Shown in pieces: positions 51,757 to 60,091 of a stretch of 64,000 nt of DNA (the stretch's first letter is position 1; every line of letters starts with the position of its first letter). The stretch is from Bacillus safensis (GTDB taxonomy: Bacteria; Bacillota; Bacilli; Bacillales; Bacillaceae). Position numbers and translations under genes: made by a program. Under the pieces are notes generated by a model that worked only from the letters and a program-made list of their open reading frames with translations, searched no databases and was not told the origin of the DNA. Where the stretch lies: the NCBI GenBank assembly GCA_030159235.1, contig BSBG01000011.1:1-64000 (forward strand), given 5' to 3'.

Positions 51757-51891
51757 TTAGTTCATATATTTTAGTTGTTTTTGTTTCATCTCTTCATAAA
51801 AAGCTTCAACTTCTTGTTCGTAAAGAATGGTCTCCATGTCCTTGTATTTACGCTGGATCGTCAATGTAATAAAAAATAAATGGAATGTCAT
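51757..51891 (-). CDS. YrzI-family small protein
   Basis: A 44-residue ORF beginning MTFHLFFITLTIQRKYK, with a hydrophobic N-terminal stretch and a charged helical tail ending KQKQLKYMN. This matches the Bacillus YrzI small-protein family as I remember it. GGGAGG lies nine bases upstream of the ATG. The function of the family is unknown. It is followed by an 18-codon ORF on the same strand. Confidence 0.65.
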   Translation of the reverse strand: MTFHLFFITLTIQRKYKDMETILYEQEVEAFYEEMKQKQLKYMN

Positions 51892-52075
51892 TTACGCTTA
51901 CCTCCCTTTGACCTGTTTCTAACTCTTAGTATACGGCGCTCCCATAAAAATTCTTTCGAAAAATGAACAAGTATATTTGCGGGTGGAAAGCAAAGAAATA
52001 GACCGGTCTATCGTGGTGTGATACAATTTTGACACAGAATCTGCTCTAAGTCAGATCTGCTTATAAAGAATTGGT
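51892..52075. other. spacer between the YrzI-like gene and the ykkCD leader
   Basis: Contains the palindrome and promoter described at 51998-52027 and the 5' end of the ykkCD transcript. No ORF seen. Confidence 0.5.
51998..52027 (+). promoter_or_regulatory. palindrome over the putative ykkCD promoter
   Basis: ATAGACCGGTCTAT (51998-52011) is a perfect 14-bp palindrome of the type used by TetR-family repressors. It covers a weak -35 (TAGACC, 51999-52004) placed 17 bases before an extended -10 (TGA-TACAAT, 52022-52027). A start near 52034 would put the riboswitch in the leader. Confidence 0.55.
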
Positions 52076-52177
52076 TTTCTAGGGTTCCGTGCATTATGCA
52101 GTCTGGACCGAGAGAAAACACATAGGGTCTTTTCAATAGAGACCATATGGACACGGAGGGATAAAAGCCCGGGAGAT
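52076..52177 (+). promoter_or_regulatory. guanidine-I (ykkC) riboswitch
   Basis: Carries the ykkC-motif blocks in order: TTCTAGGGTTCCG (52078-52090), GTCTGGACCGAGAG (52101-52114), ACACGGAGGGATAAAAGCCCGGGAGA (52151-52176, given as positions because of length; key parts ACACGG and GGGAGA). It binds guanidinium. The 3' end overlaps the 5' arm of the terminator, so ligand binding should prevent termination and turn on the exporter genes. Confidence 0.93.
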
Positions 52178-52209
52178 TTGATCAAACGATTGATTTCCTG
52201 GCTTTTTTT
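52163..52209 (+). terminator. riboswitch-controlled terminator
   Basis: AAAGCC plus GGGA pair with TTCC plus GGCTTT around a loop containing ATCAAACGAT, then seven T. Shares bases with the aptamer 3' strand. Confidence 0.85.
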
Positions 52210-52243
52210 GTTGCTTGGAATCGTTCAGAAAGGAAGAGATTGG

Positions 52244-52573
52244 ATGAAGTGGGGAAATGTATTGATTGCGGCTATCTTTGAAGTCGGCTGGGTGATGGGG
52301 CTGAAATATGCCCATTCTATGTTGGAATGGAGTGCAACGGTTGTTTGTATTATCGTCAGCTTTTATTTACTCATGAAAGCAACAAGTGTACTGCCAGTTG
52401 GCACACTTTATGCCGTTTTTACCGGTCTTGGAACAGCAGGTACGGTCATCTTAGGCATGGTGCTTGGTGAGCCGGTTCAGCTTGTCAAACTGCTGCTGAT
52501 TGTGATGCTTTTGTGCGGTGTATTAGGACTGAAGCTTACAACAGGTGATAAGAAAGGAGAGGCTGAATCATGA
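52244..52573 (+). CDS. ykkC: guanidinium exporter subunit YkkC
   Basis: A 109-residue SMR-family transporter subunit with four helices; conserved Glu near the start ([16 protein letters not shown]). It pairs with YkkD as a heterodimeric guanidinium/H+ antiporter. ATG at 52244 follows AAAGGAAG; the longer frame from 52178 begins inside the terminator. Controlled by the guanidine-I riboswitch. Confidence 0.92.
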   Translation: MKWGNVLIAAIFEVGWVMGLKYAHSMLEWSATVVCIIVSFYLLMKATSVLPVGTLYAVFTGLGTAGTVILGMVLGEPVQLVKLLLIVMLLCGVLGLKLTTGDKKGEAES

Positions 52574-52884
52574 GCTGGCTTTTACTCATTGGGGCAGGCA
52601 TTTTAGAAATGCTTTGTGTCACTATGATGAATCAATTCCAAAAAGATCGACATGTCAAATGGATTTTATTCATAGCAGCTGGATTTACGCTGTCTTTTCT
52701 CATGTTATCTCTTGCGATGAATACGATTCCAATGGGAACGGCGTACGCCATTTGGACTGGAATTGGAGCTGCTGGAGGAGCTGTTGTCGGAATGCTGTTT
52801 TACGGTGAATCGAAGGACGCAAAACGTATTTTCTTTATAGCGCTGATTTTATCTGCGGCAGTCGGGTTAAAAATCATTGAATAA
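52570..52884 (+). CDS. ykkD: guanidinium exporter subunit YkkD
   Basis: A 104-residue SMR subunit, four helices, conserved Glu in [15 protein letters not shown], and [21 protein letters not shown]. Overlaps ykkC by four bases (ATGA). The two paralogous subunits insert with opposite topology in this family. Confidence 0.92.
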   Translation: MSWLLLIGAGILEMLCVTMMNQFQKDRHVKWILFIAAGFTLSFLMLSLAMNTIPMGTAYAIWTGIGAAGGAVVGMLFYGESKDAKRIFFIALILSAAVGLKIIE

Positions 52885-52888
52885 GAAA

Positions 52889-52908
52889 AGGCTAGCATCT
52901 GCCAGCCT
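52889..52908 (+). terminator. terminator stem after ykkD, T-run replaced by the repeat
   Basis: AGGCT-GC and GC-AGCCT form the stem, but the next bases are the start of dispersed element copy 2, not a T-run. The same arrangement is seen at copy 1. Confidence 0.6.
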
Positions 52909-53079
52909 CAGCATGTAGACAAACCCTCGCATTCTTTGTTAGGTCTGCGCTCTGTTACTTACGAATGTCAAATTCGCTCCGTTCCAGTGCTTGCACTTCC
53001 TAGGCTGCAAAGGTTTTCTATCACGCTGAAAAAGAAGAGAAAGGGCTAAAATAAAAATTATTTTAGCCCTTTCTCAACT
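52908..53079. repeat. dispersed 172-bp element, copy 2
   Basis: Aligns with copy 1 over its length. Terminal inverted repeat TCAGCATGTAGACAAACC (52908-52925) pairs with GGTTTTCTATCACGCTGA (53012-53029). Conserved internal blocks are AGGTCTGCGCTC, ACGAATGTCAAATTCGCTCC, CTGCAAA. The terminal hairpin AAAGGGCTAAAAT/ATTTTAGCCCTTT, then TCAAC, ends both copies. Differences cluster in loops. No 24-base flanking duplication here, unlike copy 1. Confidence 0.8.
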
Positions 53080-53081
53080 TG

Positions 53082-53270
53082 TTACATCGAATGATGATTG
53101 GAATCGTTTTCATTTTTGCGGCGGTAAAGCTGACTCACAAGTAGAAAACATACACCGAACGTGAGTAAAGGAATGAGTCTCTCACCGGCCATAAAAAGAT
53201 ACATACCCGTGATCAGACATATGATGCCGAGCCAAAAGCTCACTTTACCAAACAAAGTCATGCTTTTCAT
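53082..53270 (-). CDS. small two-helix membrane protein
   Basis: A 62-residue hypothetical protein with two hydrophobic helices (about 9-29 and 32-48) and a basic, Asn-rich tail. ATG at 53270 follows AAAAGGAGTG; the frame to 53306 starts before that signal. It ends at the repeat element, whose hairpin probably terminates it. Family not recognised. Confidence 0.65.
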   Translation of the reverse strand: MKSMTLFGKVSFWLGIICLITGMYLFMAGERLIPLLTFGVCFLLVSQLYRRKNENDSNHHSM

Positions 53271-53432
53271 CTCTATCACTCCTTTTGTGATAAAAGGTCT
53301 ATTCACATTATATCACGCCAGATACAGAATTGAATGAATATTCAATAAAAAATACGGCTCTTCATTGCTTTTTCTCTTTCCAGTCCAGTATAATATTTCA
53401 TTAGAATGAAAACGTAAATGAGGTCATGATAC

Positions 53433-54335
53433 ATGAGAACATTGATTACAGAGAAACTTGAATTACACAGACAAAAGCACGAGCAAAAAGGCAGATTGCT
53501 TGTCAGCTGCCCGGATCAGCCTGGGATTGTGTCAGCTGTTTCTTCCTTTTTATTTGAGCACGGAGCGAACATCATTGAATCCAGCCAATACACAACAGAT
53601 CATGAAAGCGGCCGGTTCTTTTTAAGAATTGAATTTGATTGGAAAGACATTTCAGCCAACTTAAATCAGATGAAAAATAGCTTTGAGCCAATTGCCGCAT
53701 CATTTCAAATGACATGGAGCATATCACGTGCAAGTGATCTGAAAAAGCTGGCGATCTTTGTATCGAAAGAGCTTCATTGTTTAAATGAACTTTTATGGGA
53801 ATGGCAGAGCGGAAATCTTATGGCTGAAATCGCAGTTGTGATCAGCAATCATGAAACGGCAAAGGATACAGTCGAAGCACTCGGCATTCCATTCCATTAT
53901 GTGAAGGCGAATAAAGACATTCGTCAAGAGGCAGAAAAACAGCAGCTTGCACTATTAGAAAAATACGACATTGATGCCGTTGTGCTTGCTCGGTACATGC
54001 AAATTTTAACGCCTGGATTTATTGAAGAGCATCCGAACAAAATCATTAATATTCATCATTCCTTCCTGCCGGCGTTTATCGGTGCAAACCCCTACAAGCG
54101 GGCATATGAGCGGGGGGTCAAATTAATTGGTGCGACGTCTCATTATGTCACCAATGATTTAGACGAAGGACCGATCATTGAACAGGATATTGAGCGTGTA
54201 GATCACCGGGATGATGCGGAAGCACTAAAAAATATTGGCCGAACAATTGAGCGCAGTGTGCTTGCACGTGCTGTCAAATGGCATCTAGAAGATCGAATTA
54301 TTGTTCACGAGAATAAAACAATTGTCTTTAATTGA
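53433..54335 (+). CDS. purU: formyltetrahydrofolate deformylase PurU
   Basis: A 300-residue enzyme hydrolysing 10-formyl-THF to formate and THF. The N-terminal ACT domain (about 20-100, LLVSCPDQPGIVSAVSSF) is followed by a formyltransferase-like domain with the catalytic region NIHHSFLPAFIGANPY and GATSHYVTNDLDEGPII. Located after ykkCD as in B. subtilis. Confidence 0.92.
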   Translation: MRTLITEKLELHRQKHEQKGRLLVSCPDQPGIVSAVSSFLFEHGANIIESSQYTTDHESGRFFLRIEFDWKDISANLNQMKNSFEPIAASFQMTWSISRASDLKKLAIFVSKELHCLNELLWEWQSGNLMAEIAVVISNHETAKDTVEALGIPFHYVKANKDIRQEAEKQQLALLEKYDIDAVVLARYMQILTPGFIEEHPNKIINIHHSFLPAFIGANPYKRAYERGVKLIGATSHYVTNDLDEGPIIEQDIERVDHRDDAEALKNIGRTIERSVLARAVKWHLEDRIIVHENKTIVFN

Positions 54336-54339
54336 CCGC

Positions 54340-54368
54340 TTGACTTTTCTTTAGCAATTGGTGATAAT
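54340..54368 (+). promoter_or_regulatory. proBA promoter
   Basis: TTGACT (54340-54345), 17-base spacer, GATAAT (54363-54368), directly after the purU stop. Confidence 0.65.
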
Positions 54369-54374
54369 ATAAAA

Positions 54375-54620
54375 AAATTAACGAGCGTTGAAAAGGAATA
54401 GTAAGCAGGAAACTGGTGCGTAAAGAGAGCGAATGACATGCTGAAACATTTGCCGCAGACAGCTGCTGAACCTGCCCTTTGAGCCTTAGAGGAAAAATCT
54501 AAGCGCGGCCTGGCGTTACAGGAGTTGAGTGGAATAAGCAGACACATGCTTATTCAATGAAGGTGGTACCACGGAAAATCCCTTTTCGTCCTTTGCATAA
54601 GGAGAAAAAGGGATTTTTTT
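54375..54620 (+). promoter_or_regulatory. T-box leader of proBA
   Basis: The T-box sequence AGGTGGTACCACGG lies at 54561-54574 and is followed by a terminator (54576-54620) whose stem is AATCCCTTTT/AAAAGGGATT with a T-run. Upstream sequence of about 190 bases can fold into Stem I and others; AGTAAGCAGG and GAACCTGCC face each other. The CCT at 54471-54473 is a tentative proline specifier. Uncharged tRNA-Pro should promote read-through, as in B. subtilis proBA. Confidence 0.9.
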
Positions 54621-54654
54621 GTGTCTAAAGGTATAGCTAGCGGAGGGAATCAGG

Positions 54655-55752
54655 ATGAAAAAGCAAAGGATCGTCATAAAAATTGGCAGCAGTTCATTAA
54701 CGGAGCAAAAAGGAACCATCGATGAACAAAAGATGTTGGATCATGTAAGAGCTATAGCCAAGCTCAAAGAGGCAGGGCATGAAATCATTTTAATTTCGTC
54801 AGGAGCCGTTGCGGCAGGATTTGGCAGCTTAGGATATCCATCAAGACCTGTGACCTTAAAAGGGAAGCAGGCTGCAGCAGCTGTTGGTCAAGGCTTGTTA
54901 ATGCAAAAATATACAGAACTTTTTTCACAGTTTCATATGACACCTGCACAAATGCTTTTAACACGTAATGACTTTTCAGATCGAACAAGATATCGAAATG
55001 CTTACGCAACGATGATGGAGCTGCTGGAAAGAAAAATTTTACCGATCATTAATGAAAATGATTCAGTTTCGATCGAGGAGCTTACCTTTGGTGATAATGA
55101 CATGCTGTCAGCTCTTGTCAGTGGATTAATCCATGCAGACCAATTGATCATATTAACGGACATTAATGGCATTTATGATGCAAATCCAAATGAGCATCCT
55201 GAGGCAAACCGGTTTGATGTACTGACCCACATTTCAGAAGAATTGTTTTCATATGCGAAGAGCACTGGTTCAAAGGTTGGAACAGGTGGAATGAAATCGA
55301 AGCTGTCTGCTGCACAAACGGCTCTTTCACTTGGCGTGAAAGTGTTCATTGGCACAGGAACTGGGGAAGACAAGCTGCTTCACATTCTGGCAGGGCAAGG
55401 TGACGGAACGTATATCGGTGAACAGGACTTATCAGCCGTCAACAACCGTCGCCAATGGATTCAATTCCACTCACCGGTCTCTGGAAAGATCATGATCGAT
55501 GCAGGAGCGGAAGCAGCAATTTTGCATAACGGCAGAAGCCTTCTTCCGGCGGGAGTCATTGATGTCGCTGGTGACTTTTCTAAAGGAGAGGTCGTAGAAG
55601 TCGTTGGTCCAAATGGATTAGTTGGTAAAGGACAAACCTTGTACGCATCAGATGAGCTTCTCGGCATTAAAGGAATGCGAAGTGACGAGCTTTCAAAAGA
55701 GAAACCTGAAGTCATACACCGAGATCACTGGGTACAGCATGTACAAAACTGA
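54655..55752 (+). CDS. proB: glutamate 5-kinase ProB
   Basis: A 365-residue kinase, first step of anabolic proline synthesis. Amino acid kinase domain ([47 protein letters not shown]) followed by a C-terminal PUA domain (about 275-355). ATG at 54655 after GGAGGG. Controlled by the T-box leader. Confidence 0.93.
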   Translation: MKKQRIVIKIGSSSLTEQKGTIDEQKMLDHVRAIAKLKEAGHEIILISSGAVAAGFGSLGYPSRPVTLKGKQAAAAVGQGLLMQKYTELFSQFHMTPAQMLLTRNDFSDRTRYRNAYATMMELLERKILPIINENDSVSIEELTFGDNDMLSALVSGLIHADQLIILTDINGIYDANPNEHPEANRFDVLTHISEELFSYAKSTGSKVGTGGMKSKLSAAQTALSLGVKVFIGTGTGEDKLLHILAGQGDGTYIGEQDLSAVNNRRQWIQFHSPVSGKIMIDAGAEAAILHNGRSLLPAGVIDVAGDFSKGEVVEVVGPNGLVGKGQTLYASDELLGIKGMRSDELSKEKPEVIHRDHWVQHVQN

Positions 55753-55764
55753 GGAGGGAACAGG

Positions 55765-57012
55765 ATGAATGAAGTTCTTGAAAAAGCAAAAAAAGCAAGT
55801 GCAGCCAAAGATCAGCTTCTGCTAAAAACGACGGAACAAAAAAATGCTGCTTTACACGCTATCGCAAATGCACTAAAAGCATCTTCAGCTTATTTAATGG
55901 AGGAGAACCAAAAGGATGTTCAGGCTGCGGAGGAAAAGCAGTTCACTTCATCTGTGATTGATCGGATCACGCTCACGGAAGAGAGAATCGAAGCAATTGC
56001 AGATGCGACCCTTCAACTCATTCAGCTAAAAGATCCAATTGGTGAAACGTTAGAAACCATTCAAAAAGAAAACGGTCTGTTCATTGAAAAGGTACGTGTG
56101 CCACTCGGAACGGTTGGCATGATTTATGAGGCAAGACCAAATGTGACAGTCGATGCTGCCACCCTTTGCTTGAAAACGGGGAATGCTGTGATTCTACGAG
56201 GAAGCTCCTCTGCTATTCATAGTAATAAAGCGATTGTAAAGGTGATTCATGAAGCACTTCATACAACGGATATTCCAGTAGACAGTGTGCAGTTGATTGA
56301 AGATACTGGCCGTGAAACGGCGAAAACGCTGTTTACCTTAAATGAGTACCTCGATGTCCTCATTCCGCGCGGCGGGAAAAATTTAATTGATCTTGTCGTG
56401 AGAGAGTCGACTGTGCCAGTGCTTGAGACAGGTGCAGGAAATTGTCATATCTACATTGATGAAACGGCGAAATACGAAATGGCTGAGCAGATTGTGCTGA
56501 ATGCCAAAACGCAAAGACCATCTGTTTGTAATGCCATTGAGGGCATTGTCATTCATGAAACATGGTCAAAAACATATGGCGCTTCGTTATTTGAAGCCCT
56601 TCAATCAAATGGGGTAGAGATACGCGGAGATGAAGCGGTATGCGCAATTGCTCCTAGTGCTACATTAGCAACTACAGAAGACTATGAAACGGAGTTTTTA
56701 GCGCCGATTGTCAGTATCAAAATTGTAGAGAACATTGAAGAGGCCATTCAGCATATTCAAACATATAGCTCCAAGCACTCTGAAGCGATCATTACGGAAA
56801 ATGATGCGCATGCAGCCCTTTTCTTAACAGCTGTCGACGCTGCTGCTGTCTATCATAATGCCTCTACTCGTTTCACAGATGGCTTTGAATTCGGCTATGG
56901 AGCAGAAATAGGCATTAGTACACAAAAGCTGCATGCAAGAGGACCAATGGGTCTGCCAGCCTTAACCTCTGAAAAATTTATCATTCGTGGTCAAGGTCAA
57001 ATAAGAGAATAA
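55765..57012 (+). CDS. proA: gamma-glutamyl phosphate reductase ProA
   Basis: A 415-residue aldehyde-dehydrogenase-fold enzyme reducing gamma-glutamyl phosphate to the semialdehyde. Catalytic Cys in [22 protein letters not shown] and [28 protein letters not shown] are signatures. Twelve bases after proB, one operon. Confidence 0.93.
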   Translation: MNEVLEKAKKASAAKDQLLLKTTEQKNAALHAIANALKASSAYLMEENQKDVQAAEEKQFTSSVIDRITLTEERIEAIADATLQLIQLKDPIGETLETIQKENGLFIEKVRVPLGTVGMIYEARPNVTVDAATLCLKTGNAVILRGSSSAIHSNKAIVKVIHEALHTTDIPVDSVQLIEDTGRETAKTLFTLNEYLDVLIPRGGKNLIDLVVRESTVPVLETGAGNCHIYIDETAKYEMAEQIVLNAKTQRPSVCNAIEGIVIHETWSKTYGASLFEALQSNGVEIRGDEAVCAIAPSATLATTEDYETEFLAPIVSIKIVENIEEAIQHIQTYSSKHSEAIITENDAHAALFLTAVDAAAVYHNASTRFTDGFEFGYGAEIGISTQKLHARGPMGLPALTSEKFIIRGQGQIRE

Positions 57013-57019
57013 CGAATTC

Positions 57020-57053
57020 AAAAGAGAGTCTTGTGACAACAGGCTCTCTTTTT
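57020..57053 (+). terminator. terminator of proBA
   Basis: AAAGAGAG pairs with CTCTCTTT around TCTTGTGACAACAGG-type loop, then T-run. Confidence 0.8.
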
Positions 57054-57137
57054 CCTTTCATATTTTGTATTTCTTCGGTCAAGTATGATAAAATATGGTA
57101 ATGTTTTATATTTTGAGAAGATTGGAGAAGGCAACGT

Positions 57138-58274
57138 ATGGCGAAAATCATTCCCTCTTCGGATATTGGGGTGAAAATCAACAAGTGGTATGAATTAATC
57201 CGCAGATTTAATTCAGAACAAGCAGAACAGTTAAAGCAGGAAATTCGCACCTCTCTTGATTCAATGGAAGAAGATCAGAATTTGCTTCTCTATTTTTCTT
57301 TAATGGAATTTAGGCATGAAGTCATGCTCGATTATTTAAAGCCATTAAAGGAAGGAAAGCTTCGCGCCAACTTTTCCGAGCTTTCGAAAGAAATAGATGA
57401 GCATCAAATGCATGTCACAGGCATGCTTGAATACTACTATCATTTTTTCAGAGGCATGTATGAATTTGGCCGGAGAGAGTACATTGCTGCCATATCGTCT
57501 TATCAAAAGGCAGAGCATAAGCTTTCTTTTGTATCAGATGATATTGAACGTGCGGAATATCATTTTAAAATGTCAGAAATATATTATCACATGAAACAAA
57601 CACATATCTCGATGCATCATGCCAAACTTGCGCTGGATGTTTATGTTCAGCATGAACTGTACGCGCTTCGCACCATTCAGTGTGAATTTATTGTGGCCGG
57701 TAACTATGATGATATGAGAAGGCATGAAAAGGCATTACCACATCTTAAAAGAGCACTTTCGAGATCAAGAGAGTTTCAGAATGTGCGTTTCATTGCTTCC
57801 TCTTTGTTTAATATGGGCAACAGTTATTACCGAATGGGAGACATGGACCGTGCACTAGAGTTAATGAAAGAATCCATCTCATTATTTGATCAAAATCAGT
57901 CCGATCATCTTCGTCGATCTATAGACCCTCTTTATACAGCCGCTCAGATCTTATACAAACAAGAAAATCACGAAGAAGCATTACACTACAGAGAAGAATG
58001 TATGAAACGAGCAGAAGCTCTTCAGGATGACATTCATATTCAGAAGACCATATTTTTAGAAGCACTGTATTTAAGACAAGATGCTGAGCACATTAAACGA
58101 ATTTTCCATTTTTTAGAGTCTGCCTATGCGTATCCAGATATAGAAGAGCTGGCGTTAGATACCGCGAAGTATTATAATGAAATGGAGGATTATGAAAAAT
58201 CTTCCATGTTCTATGGGGAAGCGGAACATGCTCGAATCTATATTCAGAGAGGGGATTGTTTATATGAATTTTAA
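57138..58274 (+). CDS. Rap-family response regulator aspartate phosphatase
   Basis: A 378-residue Rap protein: an N-terminal three-helix bundle (about 1-75) and a C-terminal TPR domain that binds a Phr peptide. The motif MEEDQ places Glu45, Asp46 and Gln47 exactly where Rap phosphatases carry catalytic Gln47. So dephosphorylation of Spo0F-P is plausible; ComA inhibition cannot be excluded. It overlaps a phr gene. In B. subtilis no rap lies between proA and ohrA (from memory), so this is an inserted cassette. Confidence 0.88.
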   Translation: MAKIIPSSDIGVKINKWYELIRRFNSEQAEQLKQEIRTSLDSMEEDQNLLLYFSLMEFRHEVMLDYLKPLKEGKLRANFSELSKEIDEHQMHVTGMLEYYYHFFRGMYEFGRREYIAAISSYQKAEHKLSFVSDDIERAEYHFKMSEIYYHMKQTHISMHHAKLALDVYVQHELYALRTIQCEFIVAGNYDDMRRHEKALPHLKRALSRSREFQNVRFIASSLFNMGNSYYRMGDMDRALELMKESISLFDQNQSDHLRRSIDPLYTAAQILYKQENHEEALHYREECMKRAEALQDDIHIQKTIFLEALYLRQDAEHIKRIFHFLESAYAYPDIEELALDTAKYYNEMEDYEKSSMFYGEAEHARIYIQRGDCLYEF

Positions 58275-58398
58275 AAAATGGGCAGTCGTCTGTACAAGCA
58301 TCACCGTCATGGCATTGTTGCTGGCATCAGCAAATACCGACCCGGATAACAGAAACCACACACTAGAACAACCGAATCCGCATCATGATACCATCTAA
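58264..58398 (+). CDS. Phr pheromone precursor
   Basis: A 44-residue precursor with a signal-like hydrophobic segment (WAVVCTSITVMALLLASA, about 6-23) and a short polar tail. ATG at 58264 overlaps the rap stop by 11 bases and follows AGAGAGGGG. The tail contains NRNHT, which resembles mature Phr pentapeptides such as ARNQT (PhrA), SRNVT (PhrE) and the DRNTT of PhrH, with a basic second residue. The peptide is internal, like PhrH, rather than C-terminal. Confidence 0.8.
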   Translation: MNFKKWAVVCTSITVMALLLASANTDPDNRNHTLEQPNPHHDTI

Positions 58399-58423
58399 AA
58401 GCCCTTGCTAAAGGGCTTTTTTT
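58397..58423 (+). terminator. terminator of the rap-phr cassette
   Basis: AAAGCCCTT pairs with AAGGGCTTT around GCTA, then seven T. It overlaps the phr stop. Confidence 0.85.
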
Positions 58424-58496
58424 ACTGTCTAAACATTTTAGGACATGCTCATAAAAAGGAAAAGAGGGGGAAAACTTAAAAAAGAATGTTTATTGA

Positions 58497-58534
58497 TTGA
58501 CTCCACAATTTAAATTGTGTACAATTCAATTGTA
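58497..58534 (+). promoter_or_regulatory. ohrA promoter with two OhrR operators
   Basis: TTGACT (58497-58502), 17-base spacer, TACAAT (58520-58525). Two adjoining inverted repeats, CACAATTTAAATTGTG (58504-58519) and TACAATTCAATTGTA (58520-58534), cover the spacer and -10. They match the OhrR operator of B. subtilis ohrA (TACAATT-AATTGTA). Confidence 0.85.
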
Positions 58535-58568
58535 GAAAATATTATTAAAGAGAAAGAGGGTTATATTC

Positions 58569-58997
58569 ATGTCAGACGTTTTATTTACTGCAACGGTATC
58601 AGCTGTCGGTGGAAGAGAAGGAAAGGTTGTTTCAACAGATGGTGTACTTGAGCATGATGTAGCAATGCCTGGAACACCAAGAGCAAAAAAACTTGAAAAA
58701 GCAACAAATCCAGAGCAATTATTCGCAGCAGGATACTCTGCATGTTTTGATTCAGCCCTTCAAATGGTAGCGAGACAAGAGCGTATCCGTTTTGAAAGTG
58801 AAGTAACGGCACATGTAAGCTTAATAAAAGACAGTTCAGATGGCGGTTTCAAACTTGGCGTTCAATTAGAAGTAAAAGGAACTGGAATCGAGCAATCAGC
58901 ATTGGAAGAACTTGTTCATAAAGCACACGGCGTATGCCCATATTCAAAAGCAACTCAAGGAAACATCGAAGTAGAATTAAAAGCTGTCGCACAATAA
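58569..58997 (+). CDS. ohrA: organic hydroperoxide resistance protein OhrA
   Basis: A 142-residue OsmC/Ohr family thiol peroxidase. The two redox cysteines are in AACFDSALQM-like (GYSACFDSAL) and HGVCPYSKAT. Reduces organic hydroperoxides. Under OhrR control by the twin operators upstream. Part of ohrA-ohrR-ohrB, the same order as B. subtilis. Confidence 0.92.
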   Translation: MSDVLFTATVSAVGGREGKVVSTDGVLEHDVAMPGTPRAKKLEKATNPEQLFAAGYSACFDSALQMVARQERIRFESEVTAHVSLIKDSSDGGFKLGVQLEVKGTGIEQSALEELVHKAHGVCPYSKATQGNIEVELKAVAQ

Positions 58998-59007
58998 TAA
59001 GCATCAT

Positions 59008-59039
59008 AAAAGGCTGAGGGAACATTCCCTCAGCCTTTT
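59008..59039. terminator. bidirectional terminator ohrA/ohrR
   Basis: AAAAGGCTGAGGGAA pairs perfectly with TTCCCTCAGCCTTTT around a 2-base centre; overlaps the ohrR stop. Confidence 0.85.
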
Positions 59040-59476
59040 GGTTGTGTTAATTTTTGCAAAAGCTCATGTAAAGAGGCGCGCAGCGTTTTTAGCTCTTCTT
59101 CAGATCTGCCAGTCCCAGACAGCATGTGAGATGGAATCGCAGTGGCCTTTTCTTTAAGCTGTTCGCCGTATTCCGTTAAACGAATCTCTACAGAACGCTC
59201 ATCCTCTTTCGAACGTTCGCGGATGATGAGTCCATTTTGCTCCATCCGTTTCAGCATGGGTGTGAGTGTACCAGAGTCTAAATAGAGAAGCTCTCCCATC
59301 GTTTTCACATTTAATGTCCCATGCTCCCACAATAAAAGCAGTGCCAAATATTGCGGATAGGTAATGTTTAATTCTTCTAATAATGGTTTATACTGCTTCG
59401 TCATCTCTCGTGAACTTGCATATAACAAGAAACAAAGCTGATTCTCCAGCTTCATATGTTCGAATTCATTTGTCAT
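59030..59476 (-). CDS. ohrR: MarR-family peroxide sensor OhrR
   Basis: A 148-residue one-Cys OhrR repressor. Starting at ATG 59476 puts the reactive cysteine at position 15 (ENQLCFLLYASSREMTKQY), as in B. subtilis, which supports this start over 59488. Winged helix LYLDSGTLTPMLKRMEQNGLI. Oxidation of Cys15 by organic hydroperoxides releases the ohrA operators. Convergent with ohrA and divergent from ohrB. Confidence 0.92.
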   Translation of the reverse strand: MTNEFEHMKLENQLCFLLYASSREMTKQYKPLLEELNITYPQYLALLLLWEHGTLNVKTMGELLYLDSGTLTPMLKRMEQNGLIIRERSKEDERSVEIRLTEYGEQLKEKATAIPSHMLSGTGRSEEELKTLRASLHELLQKLTQPKG

Positions 59477-59637
59477 GTCTGTCACCAACTATTTTTTGTC
59501 ATACTTATCATTGTATAAGATTTTCTCCCTTTTTAAAATAAATACAGACGAAAAATGAAAAATTCTTCAATGTGCGAAAAATGTTTGAGAAATGAATAGA
59601 ACGTGAAAAGGATCAATAGATGAAGGAGGAGATAAAG

Positions 59638-60054
59638 ATGAAACCATTATTCACAGCAAAAGTAAAGGCGCAGCATGGAAGAGCTGGACATGTTCGTTCA
59701 GAAGATGGAGTACTCGATCATAACATTGTCATGCCTAATGCAAAGAAAGAAGGAGAGACTGGTACAAACCCAGAGCAATTATTTGCAGCAGGCTATGCAG
59801 CTTGTTTCGGAGGCGCACTTGAACAAGTAGCTAAGAAGCAAGGGATAGAGATAGAATCGGAAGTAGAGGGACATGTCAGTCTTTTAAAAGATGAAAGCGA
59901 TGGGGGCTTTAAGCTTGGCGTAAAGCTAATTGTATCTGCGAAAGGTCTTGATCATGACAAAGTGAAAGAGCTTGTCCGTGCTGCACATGAATTCTGTCCA
60001 TATTCAAAAGCAACAAGAGGGAACATTGATGTGGAGCTTGAAGTGGCGGAGTAA
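59638..60054 (+). CDS. ohrB: organic hydroperoxide resistance protein OhrB
   Basis: A 138-residue Ohr paralogue with both cysteines (GYAACFGGALE and HEFCPYSKAT). In B. subtilis ohrB belongs to the sigma-B general stress regulon rather than OhrR; no clear sigma-B promoter was recognised here, and no OhrR operator is seen. ATG at 59638 after AAGGAGGAG. Confidence 0.92.
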   Translation: MKPLFTAKVKAQHGRAGHVRSEDGVLDHNIVMPNAKKEGETGTNPEQLFAAGYAACFGGALEQVAKKQGIEIESEVEGHVSLLKDESDGGFKLGVKLIVSAKGLDHDKVKELVRAAHEFCPYSKATRGNIDVELEVAE

Positions 60055-60060
60055 TAGTGG

Positions 60061-60091
60061 AAGACACCTGCTCACAGCAGGTGTCTTTTTT
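60061..60091. terminator. bidirectional terminator ohrB/guaD
   Basis: AAGACACCTGCT pairs with AGCAGGTGTCTT around CAC; T-run follows. Confidence 0.85.

Noticed and set aside
59560-59637. Sigma-B promoter before ohrB
   Set aside because: GTTTGA occurs but no GGGTAT-like -10 at the right spacing, so it was not listed as a feature.
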